Positions 54,240 through 64,000 of a stretch of DNA of 64,000 bases are shown here, one piece after another. Under the pieces are notes generated by a model that saw only the letters and a list, made by a program, of their open reading frames with translations, searched no databases and was not told where the DNA came from. Origin of the DNA: Sweltsa coloradensis (taxonomy: Eukaryota; Arthropoda; Insecta; Plecoptera; Chloroperlidae); the NCBI GenBank assembly GCA_024449915.1, contig JAMZAV010000111.1, forward strand, positions 248,001-312,000. The letters run 5' to 3'. The translations under genes were made by a program, and so were the position numbers. Within the stretch, counting starts at the first letter, position 1; each line of letters starts with the position of its first letter.

Positions 54240-54510
54240 CGTCCTGATGGTCTAGTGGTTAAGACGCTCGTCTGGAATGCGGGAGACCCGGGCTAAAATC
54301 CCGGTCGGGGCGGACCTTTTTTCAATTTCCACCAACCACGACGTGGGGGAACCCCTGCCCTCCCCATATGCTTGTGGCTGGTTCTGACCAGCACAGGCCT
54401 GTCTACCCCTTGTTCCCTCGCGTCATCCCTTACGTCCCTCCCTTCGTCTCGATTAGCCAAGTCCCATAAATGTAAGACGTAAAGCAATATCCAATCAATC
54501 AATTAATTAA
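54240..54510 (+). mobile_element. tRNA-headed SINE (anticodon GGA) with C-type tail
   Basis: The head 54240-54312 folds as a tRNA: acceptor CGTCCTG/CGGGGCG, anticodon arm CTCGT-CTGGAAT-GCGGG (anticodon GGA), T stem CCGGG/CCCGG. The T loop is CTAAAAT instead of TTCAAAT, so the B box is damaged. Next comes a module shared with the GTC family (ACGACGTGGGGGAACCCC, GTGGCTGGTTCTGACCAGC), then the C-type tail ATTAGCCAAGTCCCATAAATGT..AGACGTAAAGCAATATCC. Confidence 0.8.
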
Positions 54511-54600
54511 TTAAGGAATATGCGTTATGGATGTCATAGATTGATTCTTTATTAAAGTTTGTGTGAAATATGATACCGATATTATGACGACCGTTCTTAA

Positions 54601-54967
54601 GAGGAAGGGATAGTCGCGAAATTAAAACCACGCGAAATAACAGTGTTTTCGTGATATCTCGAGATCGATGCAAAATATCTAAAAACTGATTGCAGACAGC
54701 CCTGTGGTTTTGGGAGAACTATAGCCTGTACGAAAAAATATTATAATGTGATGGTAATTAAGTGTTTTATTTTATATATTTAATTAATTAAATGTATACC
54801 TTAAACCGCACCAATTATTATATTTGAATATGTTTTCTTGCATTATATTGCTCTAACAAAACTACAGAGCTGTTTGCAATCAGTTTTTAGATATTTTGCA
54901 TAGTTCTCGAGATATCACAAAAAACTGTAATTTCGCGTGGTTTAAATTTCGCTACTATCCCTCCCTG
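54601..54967. mobile_element. Palindromic MITE, ACCACGCGAAATAAC family, copy 2
   Basis: Arms GGGATAGTCGCGAAATTAAAA and mirrored TTTAAATTTCGCTACTATCCC; inner AGATATTTTGCAT, ACTGATTGCA and AGCCCTGT also pair. TTAA lies immediately outside at 54597-54600 and 54968-54971. Confidence 0.7.
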
Positions 54968-54973
54968 TTAACA

Positions 54974-55372
54974 CAGCGTACCTGCTTCCAATGCAGAAGG
55001 TCCAGGGTTCAATTCCCGCTGAAGTCAGAAGTTTTTAAACTTCTGATTTGGACTTAAGTCCATCAGTTCTTGTCTGAGGAGTTTGTAAACGGTGACTTTG
55101 GAGCCGTCCTAGCAACGAAGCACATAATAAATTTCAGAGTTGTTCTGAATCGGCCTTGTTGATTCTGGCGTTGATTCGCGGGTGTTCGCACTGTCCATAC
55201 CACTGATTGCTATATTTCCTATTAAAAATATCGATCTTTGGTTGGTTATCGCTCACTCGTCGATTGCGTCGGGGCCTGCAGGGTTGGCTTGGTCGCTTTG
55301 ATTTAAAGTCCCCCACTGAAAATCAGTTATATAACTGAGTGGGTAGACTCTAAATAAAATTTATTTAATGTA
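54974..55372 (+). mobile_element. A-family SINE, full length, best tail
   Basis: Head CTGCTTCCAATGCAGAAGG, GGTTCAATTCCCGC; body GGACTTAAGTCCATCAG, GTGACTTTGGAGCCGTCC; tail CACTGAAAATCAGTTATATAACTGAG, TGGGTAGACTCTAAATAAA. The tail hairpin TCAGTTATATAACTGA is a perfect palindrome. The first few bases of the head are missing where the MITE abuts. Confidence 0.88.
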
Positions 55373-55511
55373 TCGACAAGCTGTCGCATGACTTGGTAAG
55401 TAGGCCACAAGGATAACTTGATTACCTCTAGATAGTGAAATGGTGTGAGGATATCTGTGAGGAAATGTTCAACGTCCTTCTTGTAATATTTAAATAAAAA
55501 TAAAATAAATA

Positions 55512-55552
55512 AATTCGTATTTAGAGTCTATACCCACCCACTCAGTCACAGA
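55512..55552 (-). repeat. A-family tail fragment
   Basis: TTCGTATTTAGAGTCTATACC, CCACTCAGTCACA in + reading. Confidence 0.6.
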
Positions 55553-55554
55553 AT

Positions 55555-56354
55555 TTCATCATCATTTAATTTAATTTTTTAAACTAAGGAAACAATATAA
55601 TCATCAAACACACCATAAACCCAGTATTACAAGTGGCGAAATATGACCTAACCGGTTGAAGCGCCCTAATTTTTCACATCGTCGTCTAGTCCAGGATTGG
55701 ATCTTTGATTATCTTACAAACCACAGAAAACCTCAACAAATAAAGTCAGGATTATCGATGACGGGTCTTGAACCGACGACCTTCCTAATTTTCTCGCTAG
55801 TAAATCGTGAGCTACGTATATTTTTTTTTCTTGATTCAACTTTGAAAGGAAATTTAATCTTCAAACAGACGTCTGTAACATTTCCTTTCGCCCTGATTAA
55901 ATCCAACAACGTCAATATTATCTTAGCTTGTCTGATTTTATCGAAACCCCCTTTTCAGTTGTTTTCCCTTGCTCGCATTATTCCAGAATTTCCACTTTCA
56001 TTCCAGATTTTACGATATTGCAAAAGCTCTTGAAACCCGCAGTATATCGGGCTCGTTCAAGACAAACTGAAGATGTAAATCCACGTCCTAGGCCTATATA
56101 CGGGATATTTACGATATTGACTCGTTCTACTTGATAAACATGCTGCGCGTATACTGAAGAAACCAAGCACAATATTTATGAGCGGATTTATTTAGTAATT
56201 TGCGTAGCTACGTTGTAAATTAAGTGCCAAGGAGGGTAGGAAGGTGTTCAATTTATAACAATATTGAAGGTCGGAGTGGGGGGTTTATTAATTATTAAAG
56301 AAGAGTGTGTCACCGATTATGATGGCTAAGTAGTAGTAACCCGAGGGCCTATTT
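55555..56354. other. No gene; decayed tRNA-headed SINE at about 55725-55812 (minus)
   Basis: AAAGTCAGGATTATCGATGACG, CTTGAACCGACGACC resembles a B-family head on the minus strand. The rest, including the overlapping open frames at 55656-56172, shows no domain. Confidence 0.4.
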
Positions 56355-56545
56355 GTTTGATTTGTTGAGTATTTAATGCATTGTTGTAATATTACTATTT
56401 CAAATATTTTCTTAAATGTAGTTCATTGTTGTGTCTGCATCTTTGTTATTAGATTTATTTAGTTGTCCTCCTTTGTAAATCAGTTTTTATAACTGAATAG
56501 GATAGACGTTAAATAAATAAATAAATAAATAAAATATTAACTTTC
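56355..56545 (+). mobile_element. Retroposon 3' end with hairpin tail (tail T), clear copy
   Basis: TTTAATGCATTGTTGTAATA, TGTGTCTGCATCTTTG, TTTAGTTGTCCTCC, AAATCAGTTTTTATAACTGA, AGGATAGACGTTAAATAAA and (TAAA)n. Confidence 0.7.
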
Positions 56546-56583
56546 CCAAAACGACAAATTGTCGATAGAAAGTGACAACTTAG

Positions 56584-57286
56584 TTGGATGAGCGAAACAA
56601 AGACTTCAATTTCAATGACTTCCCAAAAAATTAGCTCGGGTGTTCTTTTTGGCTTTTTGTTTGCGCTCTACCGGGCAAAGGGCATATGCGATCTTGATGA
56701 AAATTGGAGAGGACCTTCGACATCTCTGAACTTAGACTTGCTACGATTTTGGGAACAATCGAAGAAATATTTCTCATGAATATAGTACTTTTACGTTGTT
56801 TTTCGATTTTTAATGCGATATTTTCGTGATATTTGGGCCGATATTGACCAAACAGGTGGGGCTGCAACGTTCATATTTTACATAAACATTAAGATAATGG
56901 TTAAATAGTATTTATTGAATGAAAAAGATGAAAAATCTAGCCAGAATTCATAGAAATAAAGTTTTTTTTTTTTTTAGGTGCATAATAATTAACAAGTAAC
57001 TCTAGAAACTTGACAACCATCACCTACAGTACGTACAAAAAGTATGTCGTTGTGCCTCCAGATATTTTACATTCTATTAATTGGTATAACCATAGCAATT
57101 AAATTAATACTACTTTATATATTATATAAAGTAAAGTAAATAATAATTTATTAAATTATCCTAATTTAACAAAAACGATCTTGCAATGAGACTTGAAAAA
57201 GTAAAGAGATCCCACGCATATACTAAAAACTTACAAAAAAGCTCATCCATCAACGCGACAAAAAAAGCGTTCGCAAAGCGGCCTAT
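56584..57286 (+). mobile_element. Helentron-associated-type element 5, subfamily with GCGGCC end
   Basis: 5' end TTGGATGAGCGAAACAAAG. Near the 3' end are GCTCATCCATC, then AACGC-GACAAAAAAA-GCGTT and CGCAAAGCGGCCTATAG. The interior is related to element 4 (GGTGGGGCTGCAACGTTCAT). The end motif differs from elements 1-4, so the exact end is uncertain. Confidence 0.6.
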
Positions 57287-57829
57287 AGTTAATAGAATAA
57301 GCAATGTGCAGCAAGGAAGTCTTTACATTTTTGTGTTCCAGTGATATGAAGCTAATTGTGAGATTCATTATTGTATCTACAAATTTGATGCTTTTGATCG
57401 ACTATTGTCGCAAGAGAAGTAAATAAACCCCTAGGTTTGGGTATAGTAACTTAAAGTATTTGTGTTACTTTATGAGTTACTTGAAGGGTAACTCCTCAAT
57501 TGTAATCTTGATAACTTTTTACGTAACCCGTTTTTTATTTATATTTATCTTTCCCTAACTGTGTAACCTTATTCTTAATTGCACTGTTCACTTTTTGTTA
57601 TAGGACTTTATCCCGTACACTTTGCTTTTCCCCGGGATTATTATTAAATGTTGCCTTTAAATGTTACTTTTAATTTTAAATAACATATACTTTTCAGTTT
57701 AAAATAAGTTAACCTAACGTTTAACTAGTTACTTTCAAAGCCAATCAACTTAACTGTTAACGGGAAACTTTATAATACAAAAACCGTGCTGGTCTAAGAG
57801 CTTTAATGTTAATACCTACTGGGTCAATT
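57287..57829. other. No gene or element recognised
   Basis: AT-rich sequence. Confidence 0.4.
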
Positions 57830-57970
57830 CCCGACAAAGACAATCCTGACTGAAGTTTGGTTAACTATTTTCCCAGTCAAAATATAATTGTTAAGGTTTC
57901 TTGGACATTCCTGACTAGTATCCTTACACCCTCTACCTCGTTAATGAACATAAGACAGAAAATAGTCCCT
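57830..57970 (+). repeat. Degenerate B-family SINE fragment
   Basis: GACAATCCTGACTGAAG, TTTTCCCAGTC, TTGGACATTCC, CCTTACACC. Confidence 0.45.
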
Positions 57971-58095
57971 TAACAGTTTTCCTTCGCAATTCGAGATAAT
58001 CGAGATTCTAACAATGAACGACACTTTTTAAAGATATTATATTTAATATACAAATCATAACAATATTCACTGCTAAAAGCACATTTTTTACTTTA

Positions 58096-58522
58096 AAGCC
58101 AGCTGTTTAGCCGAGGTAGTTTAACCGGTTCCCACTCGAACATGAAGTTAAGCAAACTCGGGCGTGGTCAGTGGTAGAGTGGGTGACCGTTCTGCAATGA
58201 AACTCACGTATACCGCTGGTTAGAGCAGATGGAGGGTCCGAGAGCTAGTGTAACGGCTTCGTTCTCCTCGACGTCTGTTCGGCAGTCCGGGTTAGTGGAC
58301 GAACTTTTATGACTGTCAAGGTTACATCGTCCTTTCAGATGGGACGTTAAGCCGTTGGTCCCCTTGGTACTTTTCGAAAGGAGTAGGCTACGTGCCGTTA
58401 CCGGGTTTCCCCTCCTCCCTTCTGTTCATACTTCACCCTCATCTATCACCACTCATCGTCTCGAATAGTCAAAGTGCATTAATATGATACGTTAAGCAAT
58501 ATCATATCAAATTAATTTAATA
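58096..58522 (+). mobile_element. 5S rRNA-headed SINE, copy 4
   Basis: The head 58099-58219 (121 nt) has GAAGTTAAGCA, CTCGGGCGTGGTCAG and GAGTGGGTGACCG; ends CCAGCTGT and ACCGCTGG. Full body and C-type tail, ending CATTAATATGATACGTTAAGC. Confidence 0.88.
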
Positions 58523-59499
58523 AAAATGATTAACAGTGAATAGTCCAATGAGATGTATTAATGTAAAGGGAGGAGATGTATTTAGATTTCAATGGTTGGT
58601 ATAAACTGTGTTTTATAAATCCTTGCATGACGAACAAAACCTCTAAATTTGCTGTCACGACATTATAATACCACACGAATCCACCGACGTTTAGACAGGC
58701 TACCATAGCGAATTTCCATTTCTTTTACTGGAAAATTCAATTTAAAATGCATCAAGAAAAGTACGTAACATTACGAAACTTTCAAAACTCAAATTATTCT
58801 CCTTGAAAACCACTTCACACAATTCTCAAACCTTTACAAAATGCGTGCTTACTCTTTGACATCCCCACTCCCCCTTCTCGAAATCCGAAGATAAATTCAA
58901 AGAACTTCACAATTATTCGTTCAATTATTTCGTGTCATGATCGATAGTTCGCCTAACACGCACATGAACTCATTATACCGCGCTATTGTGGACCGTATTG
59001 TAACTTGTGACTAAGCGCTACTGGTGGATTCAGTAACTGAACGTTTGAAATGTTGCATGTCGTAAGGAGGATGGATGGCTAGCCACAGTTTCCTACCAGC
59101 TGGAAGGCGGTTGATTGTCGCTTACATAATACCTCTAAGTTTAATGAGAGTTTAGGCGAATATGAGAGCACAGTTGTGTACACACTTAATGCCCTTGTGT
59201 TCATTCACTGATAGAAGCGGCAGATTGTTAGCACGCTGCAGTTACTGTATGTCACCGGAGAACTAATGAGTGTTCAATTAGTCTATGCAGCCAATGCTGG
59301 TGCCCTAAGACATAAAATAACACTCAATTTAATAAATTTGTAATTTAAATTAAAGTTATAAAATACAAGTTATTCGAACTATGCAAGCGGTTTCTGAAAA
59401 AAAATGAATGGACCATGCATCGCAATACACAATAGCTCATCCGTTAAACCCTTTTATCTTTACATTTATCTAGATTAAACACGATTTTCTTATTGTATT
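58523..59499. other. No gene or element recognised
   Basis: No domain-bearing frame. Confidence 0.4.
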
Positions 59500-59740
59500 T
59501 CATTGAGTTTTATTTATTTTTATTTATTTATTTATTACACGTCTCCTATTCAGTTAAAAAACTGATTTACGAATTAGGACAACTAAATAATTTTAATTAT
59601 AGCAAAGAACAATGAATTATACAGTTGAGTAAATATTTGAAATAGTAATATAACAACAACAATGCATTAATTCACAACAATTTTCGTAACAAATTCAAAA
59701 AGGATATTAAATGCAATAAATCAAATATGAAAAAGGAATG
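59500..59740 (-). mobile_element. Retroposon 3' end with hairpin tail (tail T), minus copy
   Basis: In + reading (TTTA)n, ACACGTCTCCTATTCAGTT, AAAAACTGATTTACGAATTAGG, ACAACTAAAT, AACAACAACAATGCATTAA. An A-rich stretch 59740-59815 follows. Confidence 0.65.
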
Positions 59741-59815
59741 ATAAAAAAAAGAAAAAAGAAAAGAAAAGAATAGAAAGTGAAAAAAATCAAAAACTAAAAC
59801 GAAAATAAAAAAACT

Positions 59816-60379
59816 GATTTATAAGACGATCCCACTCAAACGAATATGAGGTTTGCCAAAAATCAGAAACAGCAAATCAGGGAGTAATCAAACTTACGCG
59901 GAAGAAACAGTCAGTTTGAACCAGCGGTTTGAGCTCCCTTGTTCAACGGTTTGAAAACAAATGCCAGCTACTCACTTAGTTTGGAAGGAAATCGGTTCGG
60001 TACTTGTCATTGATAATTACTTTGGAAGGTTTTCTTCAGTCCGAATGCGAATACTTAAGGCAATCCTGGACATTTCTACCAACTTTGTATCTATAGTTAG
60101 TGACTTGAAGAAGCGCAAGTTCTAGGCTAGGCAGTAGGTATCTAAGAGAACGAAATGGCACTTATAGTGTTATACACCCTGTAACGAAGAGGTTATGTGC
60201 CCCTAACTAAACCAACTGATGTAGTCGTACAGTTCTGAGTTCTGCGAGAGATACTGATTCAAGAGATGCCCCGGTTCTGAAACTCACCACCGGCAATCCT
60301 GACAGAACATTATTTTCAAAGTTTTCTTCAGACTGTTGGCTAAGCCCGAGAAAACCAGGCTTTGACGCAGAACGCAGAG
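59816..60379. other. No gene; decayed B-family SINE pieces near 59990-60120 and 60285-60340
   Basis: GGTTTTCTTCAGTCCGAATGCG and CCGGCAATCCTGACAGAAC are recognisable B-family blocks only. Confidence 0.4.
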
Positions 60380-60745
60380 GTAAAGTTAGGATCACTTGGA
60401 AGCTCTATCGTTTGTCCTATCGGGTTGTGGTTTGCACCAAATTAAGAATGTGTCATTGTTGGTATCAATTCACATTTTCCAAATACTGCTAATTTTTCTT
60501 ATTAACTGGCCGTAAATATGACACCAAACTGTTAATTTGTAGTAATTTCCAAATTTTGTATAAGAGAAAATTATTTGAAATTTCAAAATCGGCTTTGAAA
60601 GAGACATGCGCTCATCCTTTGTGAACAGCCCCCGAAAATGCAGATTTTTTGGATGAAAATTAACGGTCAAAAAGTGGTACGTTCTGTAAAGTGAAATAAG
60701 CTGGATTTGACTATCGAGCGTTTTTTGAATGGTCATTTAACATTG
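60380..60745 (+). repeat. Unclassified repeat R5, copy 1
   Basis: GGAAGCTCTATCGTTTGTCC, GTGGTTTGCACCAAA, TTATTAACTGGCC.TAAATATG, TTATTTGAAAT. Its reverse complement is at 63185-63535. Confidence 0.65.
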
Positions 60746-60764
60746 TAAAAATAGTTGGCCCGAG

Positions 60765-60940
60765 CTTGGCAAACAGTCTTCAGTCGCTAATGCTAATTCA
60801 AGTGATTGAGTCCTCTTTAACAGCCCTAGGATATTCATTACACAACTACCTTAACTCAAAATTCCGGTACCTAGTGAAACACACGAAGAGATGCCTTCAA
60901 TATTGTACCCTGGGACCTTTACCCGGGAGATTAAAAAAAA
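60765..60940 (+). repeat. Decayed B-family SINE
   Basis: TCTTCAGTCGCTAATGC, GATTGAGTCCTCTTTAACAGCCC, GAAGAGATGCCTTCAAT. Confidence 0.55.
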
Positions 60941-61725
60941 AAAATAGCTAAGTAATGTAAACGTATGCTAATTTTCAAACAATAAATCAATATTCTCAAA
61001 TCATTTACCGTCTTCCTCCTCCATCATATTATTTTAAACTGTTGCTGAACCTAAAAATCTATAATAAAAAAACACGTTTTTTGTATTTTCAAACAATTCG
61101 TTTTAACACCGCAGCACTATACATTCCACACGATATGCCACTAGTTACGACACTAATAATCTACAAGAACTGACAACTGGCCTATTTCCACTTCCCCTCC
61201 TCCCCCCCCCCCCCTCCCCTCTATCGCTCTAGGCCTAAGACTGGCGCGTGCTATACTCTTGTCAGTGGAAGAGGATACTTTATTTCTAGAGTACCGCCAG
61301 GAAGACTTGAGTATCTTCAAAGTCACTCACTATACCTTTACGACTAAGACGTACAGACTATTATTGGTTTAAACTTTGCATTAAAATATTTTGTGTGCAT
61401 TTCTATAGGCCTAGTACTTAATTTTGTTTTACAATTAAATAGGATAGACGTTAAATAAATGAATAAAAATACAAAGGGGTATTAGGTTGGTTGCGGTACC
61501 TTTCCCCCACCGTGACAGCTAAAATCCTTCTGAAATGCTTTATATTAAAAAATTTAATTGAGGCCATTTTTTAAATAAAGTAGCACGACAAAACCACGTA
61601 TCTAGCCTAAACTGCGAGTACTTTTTTATGACCTATTGAGCGTACTACACTCAGTCAGTACAAGTGGATACTTTTCTTGTAGAGTATCGCCAACCAGTAC
61701 TTTAAGTTTGTTCAATGTATGTGCA
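60941..61725. other. No gene; poly-C at 61203-61214; tail-T scrap at 61425-61462
   Basis: TTTTACAATTAAATAGGATAGACGTTAAATAAA (61421 onward; blocks AGGATAGACGTTAAATAAA) marks the tail-T fragment. Confidence 0.5.
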
Positions 61726-61727
61726 TA

Positions 61728-61970
61728 CAACCACCGACAGCGTCGGCTCGATCGTATAGTGCAAGATTTATATTCGGGAGGTGTCGGAATCTATACCCAC
61801 CACCGAAAATCCTTACTGTTATTGTTTCCAAGGTTTGCTCAGTCGTTAATGCAAACGCAAGGAATTGAGTCCTCTTTAACAGCCCTTGGATATTCCTTCA
61901 CAAATCTCCTTACACCCTTACATAGTAAGTCACTTAAAAACGAGGAAAAATTGTCCCTGGAAAGGTTGGC
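61728..61970 (+). mobile_element. B-family SINE, diverged full-length copy
   Basis: CGACAGCGTCGGCTCGATCG, GGGAGGTGTCGG, CGAAAATCCTTACTG, CTCAGTCGTTAATGC, AACAGCCCTTGGATATTCC. Confidence 0.65.
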
Positions 61971-62350
61971 TTTCTTTTAAAATGTTTTGAGCAATACTTT
62001 GATGAATAATTCACCAAATTAATTAATTAATACACATTTTTTAATTGAACTTATTACCAAGTGATTCAAAACAAATTTGTCCACCTATAAAAAGAGAAAC
62101 ATAAATTTCCGGCTCCTTAAAAGTGAGAAACAAAACAAAGTTGACCCTACTCTAGTAAGTTATCTAAGTATGAAACATTCGAAGCTTGAAATACTCACAA
62201 TACCTCTATATGTTTTCATAATTACCAGATAATATATTTCCGTGATTGCGTAGTGTAACTAGGTCTTATTATCTTAGCGAGTACACAATAATATGTGTTT
62301 AGACTTTAGATGCACGAGCTTAGCGACAGTTTGATTCATGACTGTAAACC
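61971..62350. other. No gene or element recognised
   Basis: AT-rich sequence. Confidence 0.4.
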
Positions 62351-62429
62351 CGGCATCAGAAGTAAATCAAGGGCTGGGTTTGGGTATTGTAAAGATACAA
62401 TGACACCCATTGATTTACTTCTGACGCCG
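62351..62429. ncRNA. 80-nt hairpin, pre-miRNA-like or foldback
   Basis: Left arm 62351-62370 and right arm 62410-62429 pair at 19 of 20 positions. An inner ATTGT/ACAAT and GGGT/ACCC stem continues the fold. No matching copy seen elsewhere in the window. Strand and expression unknown. Confidence 0.35.
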
Positions 62430-62600
62430 AGTGTACAATTTTTATAAATACAAAACTAAGCAGATGGTGAATCATCCATTCAACCATTCCTTAAATTAGG
62501 CTACTGTTCATGATTTGGGGTTTGAGCTTTTGCGATAAACTTAATTTAAATTAATTTCAATAGTTATAGGAATAAAGTTCAAACTATACTTTAAACATAC
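62430..62600. other. No gene recognised
   Basis: AT-rich. Confidence 0.35.
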
Positions 62601-62604
62601 TTGA

Positions 62605-62740
62605 ATACATGACAAGGGAGCGTAGCTACTCTACACTTATCTCTGTTCTATGCACGTCCGTCTGTGCGTGTGTCACGTCTCACGATAAAAACCGAACATG
62701 ACGTCCGATTAGCATGCGTTTTTTTATTGACATTCCCCTT
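62605..62740. repeat. Unclassified repeat R7, copy 2
   Basis: GGGAGCGTAGCTACTC, GTCCGTCTGTGCGTGTGTCAC, GATAAAAACCGAACATGACG, parallel to 49905-50035. Confidence 0.5.
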
Positions 62741-63184
62741 CTAAACAAGGATTAAACATACTGTTTTAGTGATCCTGAGGTCAGAGGGGCGGGGCTAGCG
62801 CCATACTTGAAACTCGTTACTTCACACGAGAGTTCATGCCTTGGAAAGATTGTTTGTAAATAATGTGAGGCTTCGCGATCATTTTGGACACCCGTGGCCA
62901 ATTTGATGGGCTCCCGTGGCGACGCGTTATACCCACTTACTTTTTAAAATGTCGAGTTTGATCTTTACTCATTGAAAAGCCAATACGAGGTTGCAACTGG
63001 TTATACTATTTGTAAAAGTGTGATGTCTTAGTTGGAAAGATTCCTTACTTATCCAAAACGAGAAATCTTGTACCGAAAATCGAAAAATCCCCCTACTTAT
63101 TATTATTTTAGAGTACTGGGTATATACCCGTACCCGTAATTTTTAAAGCGACGGTTTGACGAGCTTGGGTCAACTTTTTTTACA

Positions 63185-63535
63185 ATGTTAAAAGTGTCCA
63201 TTTAAAAATTCGCTTGATCAGAAAATCCAGGTAATTTACCAAACAGTCTGGACCTCTTTTCGACCTTAAATTTTCCCACAAAAAATTGGATTTTTGGGAC
63301 GACTATTAGAGCACATTGTAACATTTCAAATATTATTCGCCCGCAAGCTTGCAAAGTTACTACAATTTGCCTTTTTGATGGCATATTTAGGGCCAGTTAA
63401 TAACAAAAATGAGTATATTTTTTGAAAATGTGCCCTGATAGCGACAATCACACATTCTAACTTTACATTTTGGTGCAAACCACAACTCGACAGGACAAAC
63501 GATAGAGCTTCCAAGAAATCTTTGCGTTCTCGAGC
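63185..63535 (-). repeat. Unclassified repeat R5, copy 2 (inverted)
   Basis: Reverse complement of 60380-60745: GGGCCAGTTAATAACAAAAATG, TTTTGGTGCAAACCACAAC, GGACAAACGATAGAGCTTCC in + reading. Confidence 0.65.
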
Positions 63536-64000
63536 TCAGCCAACAGTCGTACTTCCAAGTAATGAGTCTACTATTATGATCAGAGGTGTACTTTCAATGC
63601 GCGGGCCTATCAGGCCTGCCACACGCACTACACTCTAGCTATCACCGTGGTGAAAGTGGGAACTAGAATACCGGTCTCATTAGCTCGGCTGATAACACCG
63701 ATTAGTTACCCGACAAAGAAATACGAGCTTTTAGTACGGCAATCTTATTGTGAAGATAATGTTTGTTTGCAAACAAAACACCAGTGTAAATTTGTATCGT
63801 GGGGGTTCTGTCTTTATAACGCTGTATCAAAAATTTGGTCACATATTACTAATAACAAGCACTGGTCCAAGAGTACCCAAAGTAGGATGCGAAGATACAT
63901 AATCAACAGATTGATAAGATTGATTGATTGTTTTCGATTTTCTTTTTTAGTGTTTTTTCTTTTCCTTCCCCCCCCTTTTTTTATACTTAATTCGATAATT
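63536..64000. other. No gene recognised; poly-C at 63968-63975
   Basis: A CTCATTAGCTCGGCTGATAAC block near 63676 is faintly tRNA-like. The window ends in unclassified DNA. Confidence 0.35.

Overview
The window looks like non-coding and repeat-rich DNA from an invertebrate animal nuclear genome. It is AT-rich, has no operon-like packing, and carries spliced-gene signals, many SINEs and LINEs, foldback DNA elements and microsatellites. The one confidently named gene is the first coding exon of the synaptic small GTPase Rab3 (minus strand, 952-1173). Its protein matches the insect-type Rab3 N-terminus almost perfectly, which points to a protostome; I cannot name the species.

Layout. 0-12 kb: Rab3 on the minus strand, with a probable 5'UTR exon and promoter at about 10.6-11.7 kb and a large first intron. 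That intron holds a nearly full-length CR1/L2-like LINE (3865-7348) with a 2A-like motif, and next to it an inverted pair of Penelope-type repeats carrying two damaged hammerhead ribozyme cores (7349-7787). 12-31 kb: dense SINEs. These fall into a 5S-rRNA-headed family, at least three tRNA-headed families, a family with a built-in (GTC)n tract, and several long palindromes, two of them bounded by TTAA. 31-40 kb: few recognisable interspersed repeats, but a diverged 2-3 kb tandem duplication (33085-38290), a perfect 22-bp hairpin and a degenerate minisatellite. 40-57 kb: nested insertions dominated by short Helentron-associated-type elements with asymmetric terminal inverted repeats, plus more SINEs, a hAT-type MITE and an I-clade LINE 3' end. 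One 86-nt candidate exon of an unidentified protein lies at 42200-42285 (minus). 57-64 kb: old SINE fragments, one more 5S SINE, an inverted pair of an unclassified repeat, and an 80-nt pre-miRNA-like hairpin.

What connects the parts. SINEs with unrelated heads (5S and several tRNAs) share the same 3' tails, so at least three tail types can be read, each presumably copied by a different LINE partner. None of the repeats is evidently part of a cellular system. The most unusual items are the ribozyme-bearing inverted repeat, the 2A-bearing LINE, the 5S-headed SINEs with swapped modules, and the asymmetric-TIR elements whose terminal hairpin stem is kept while its loop changes.
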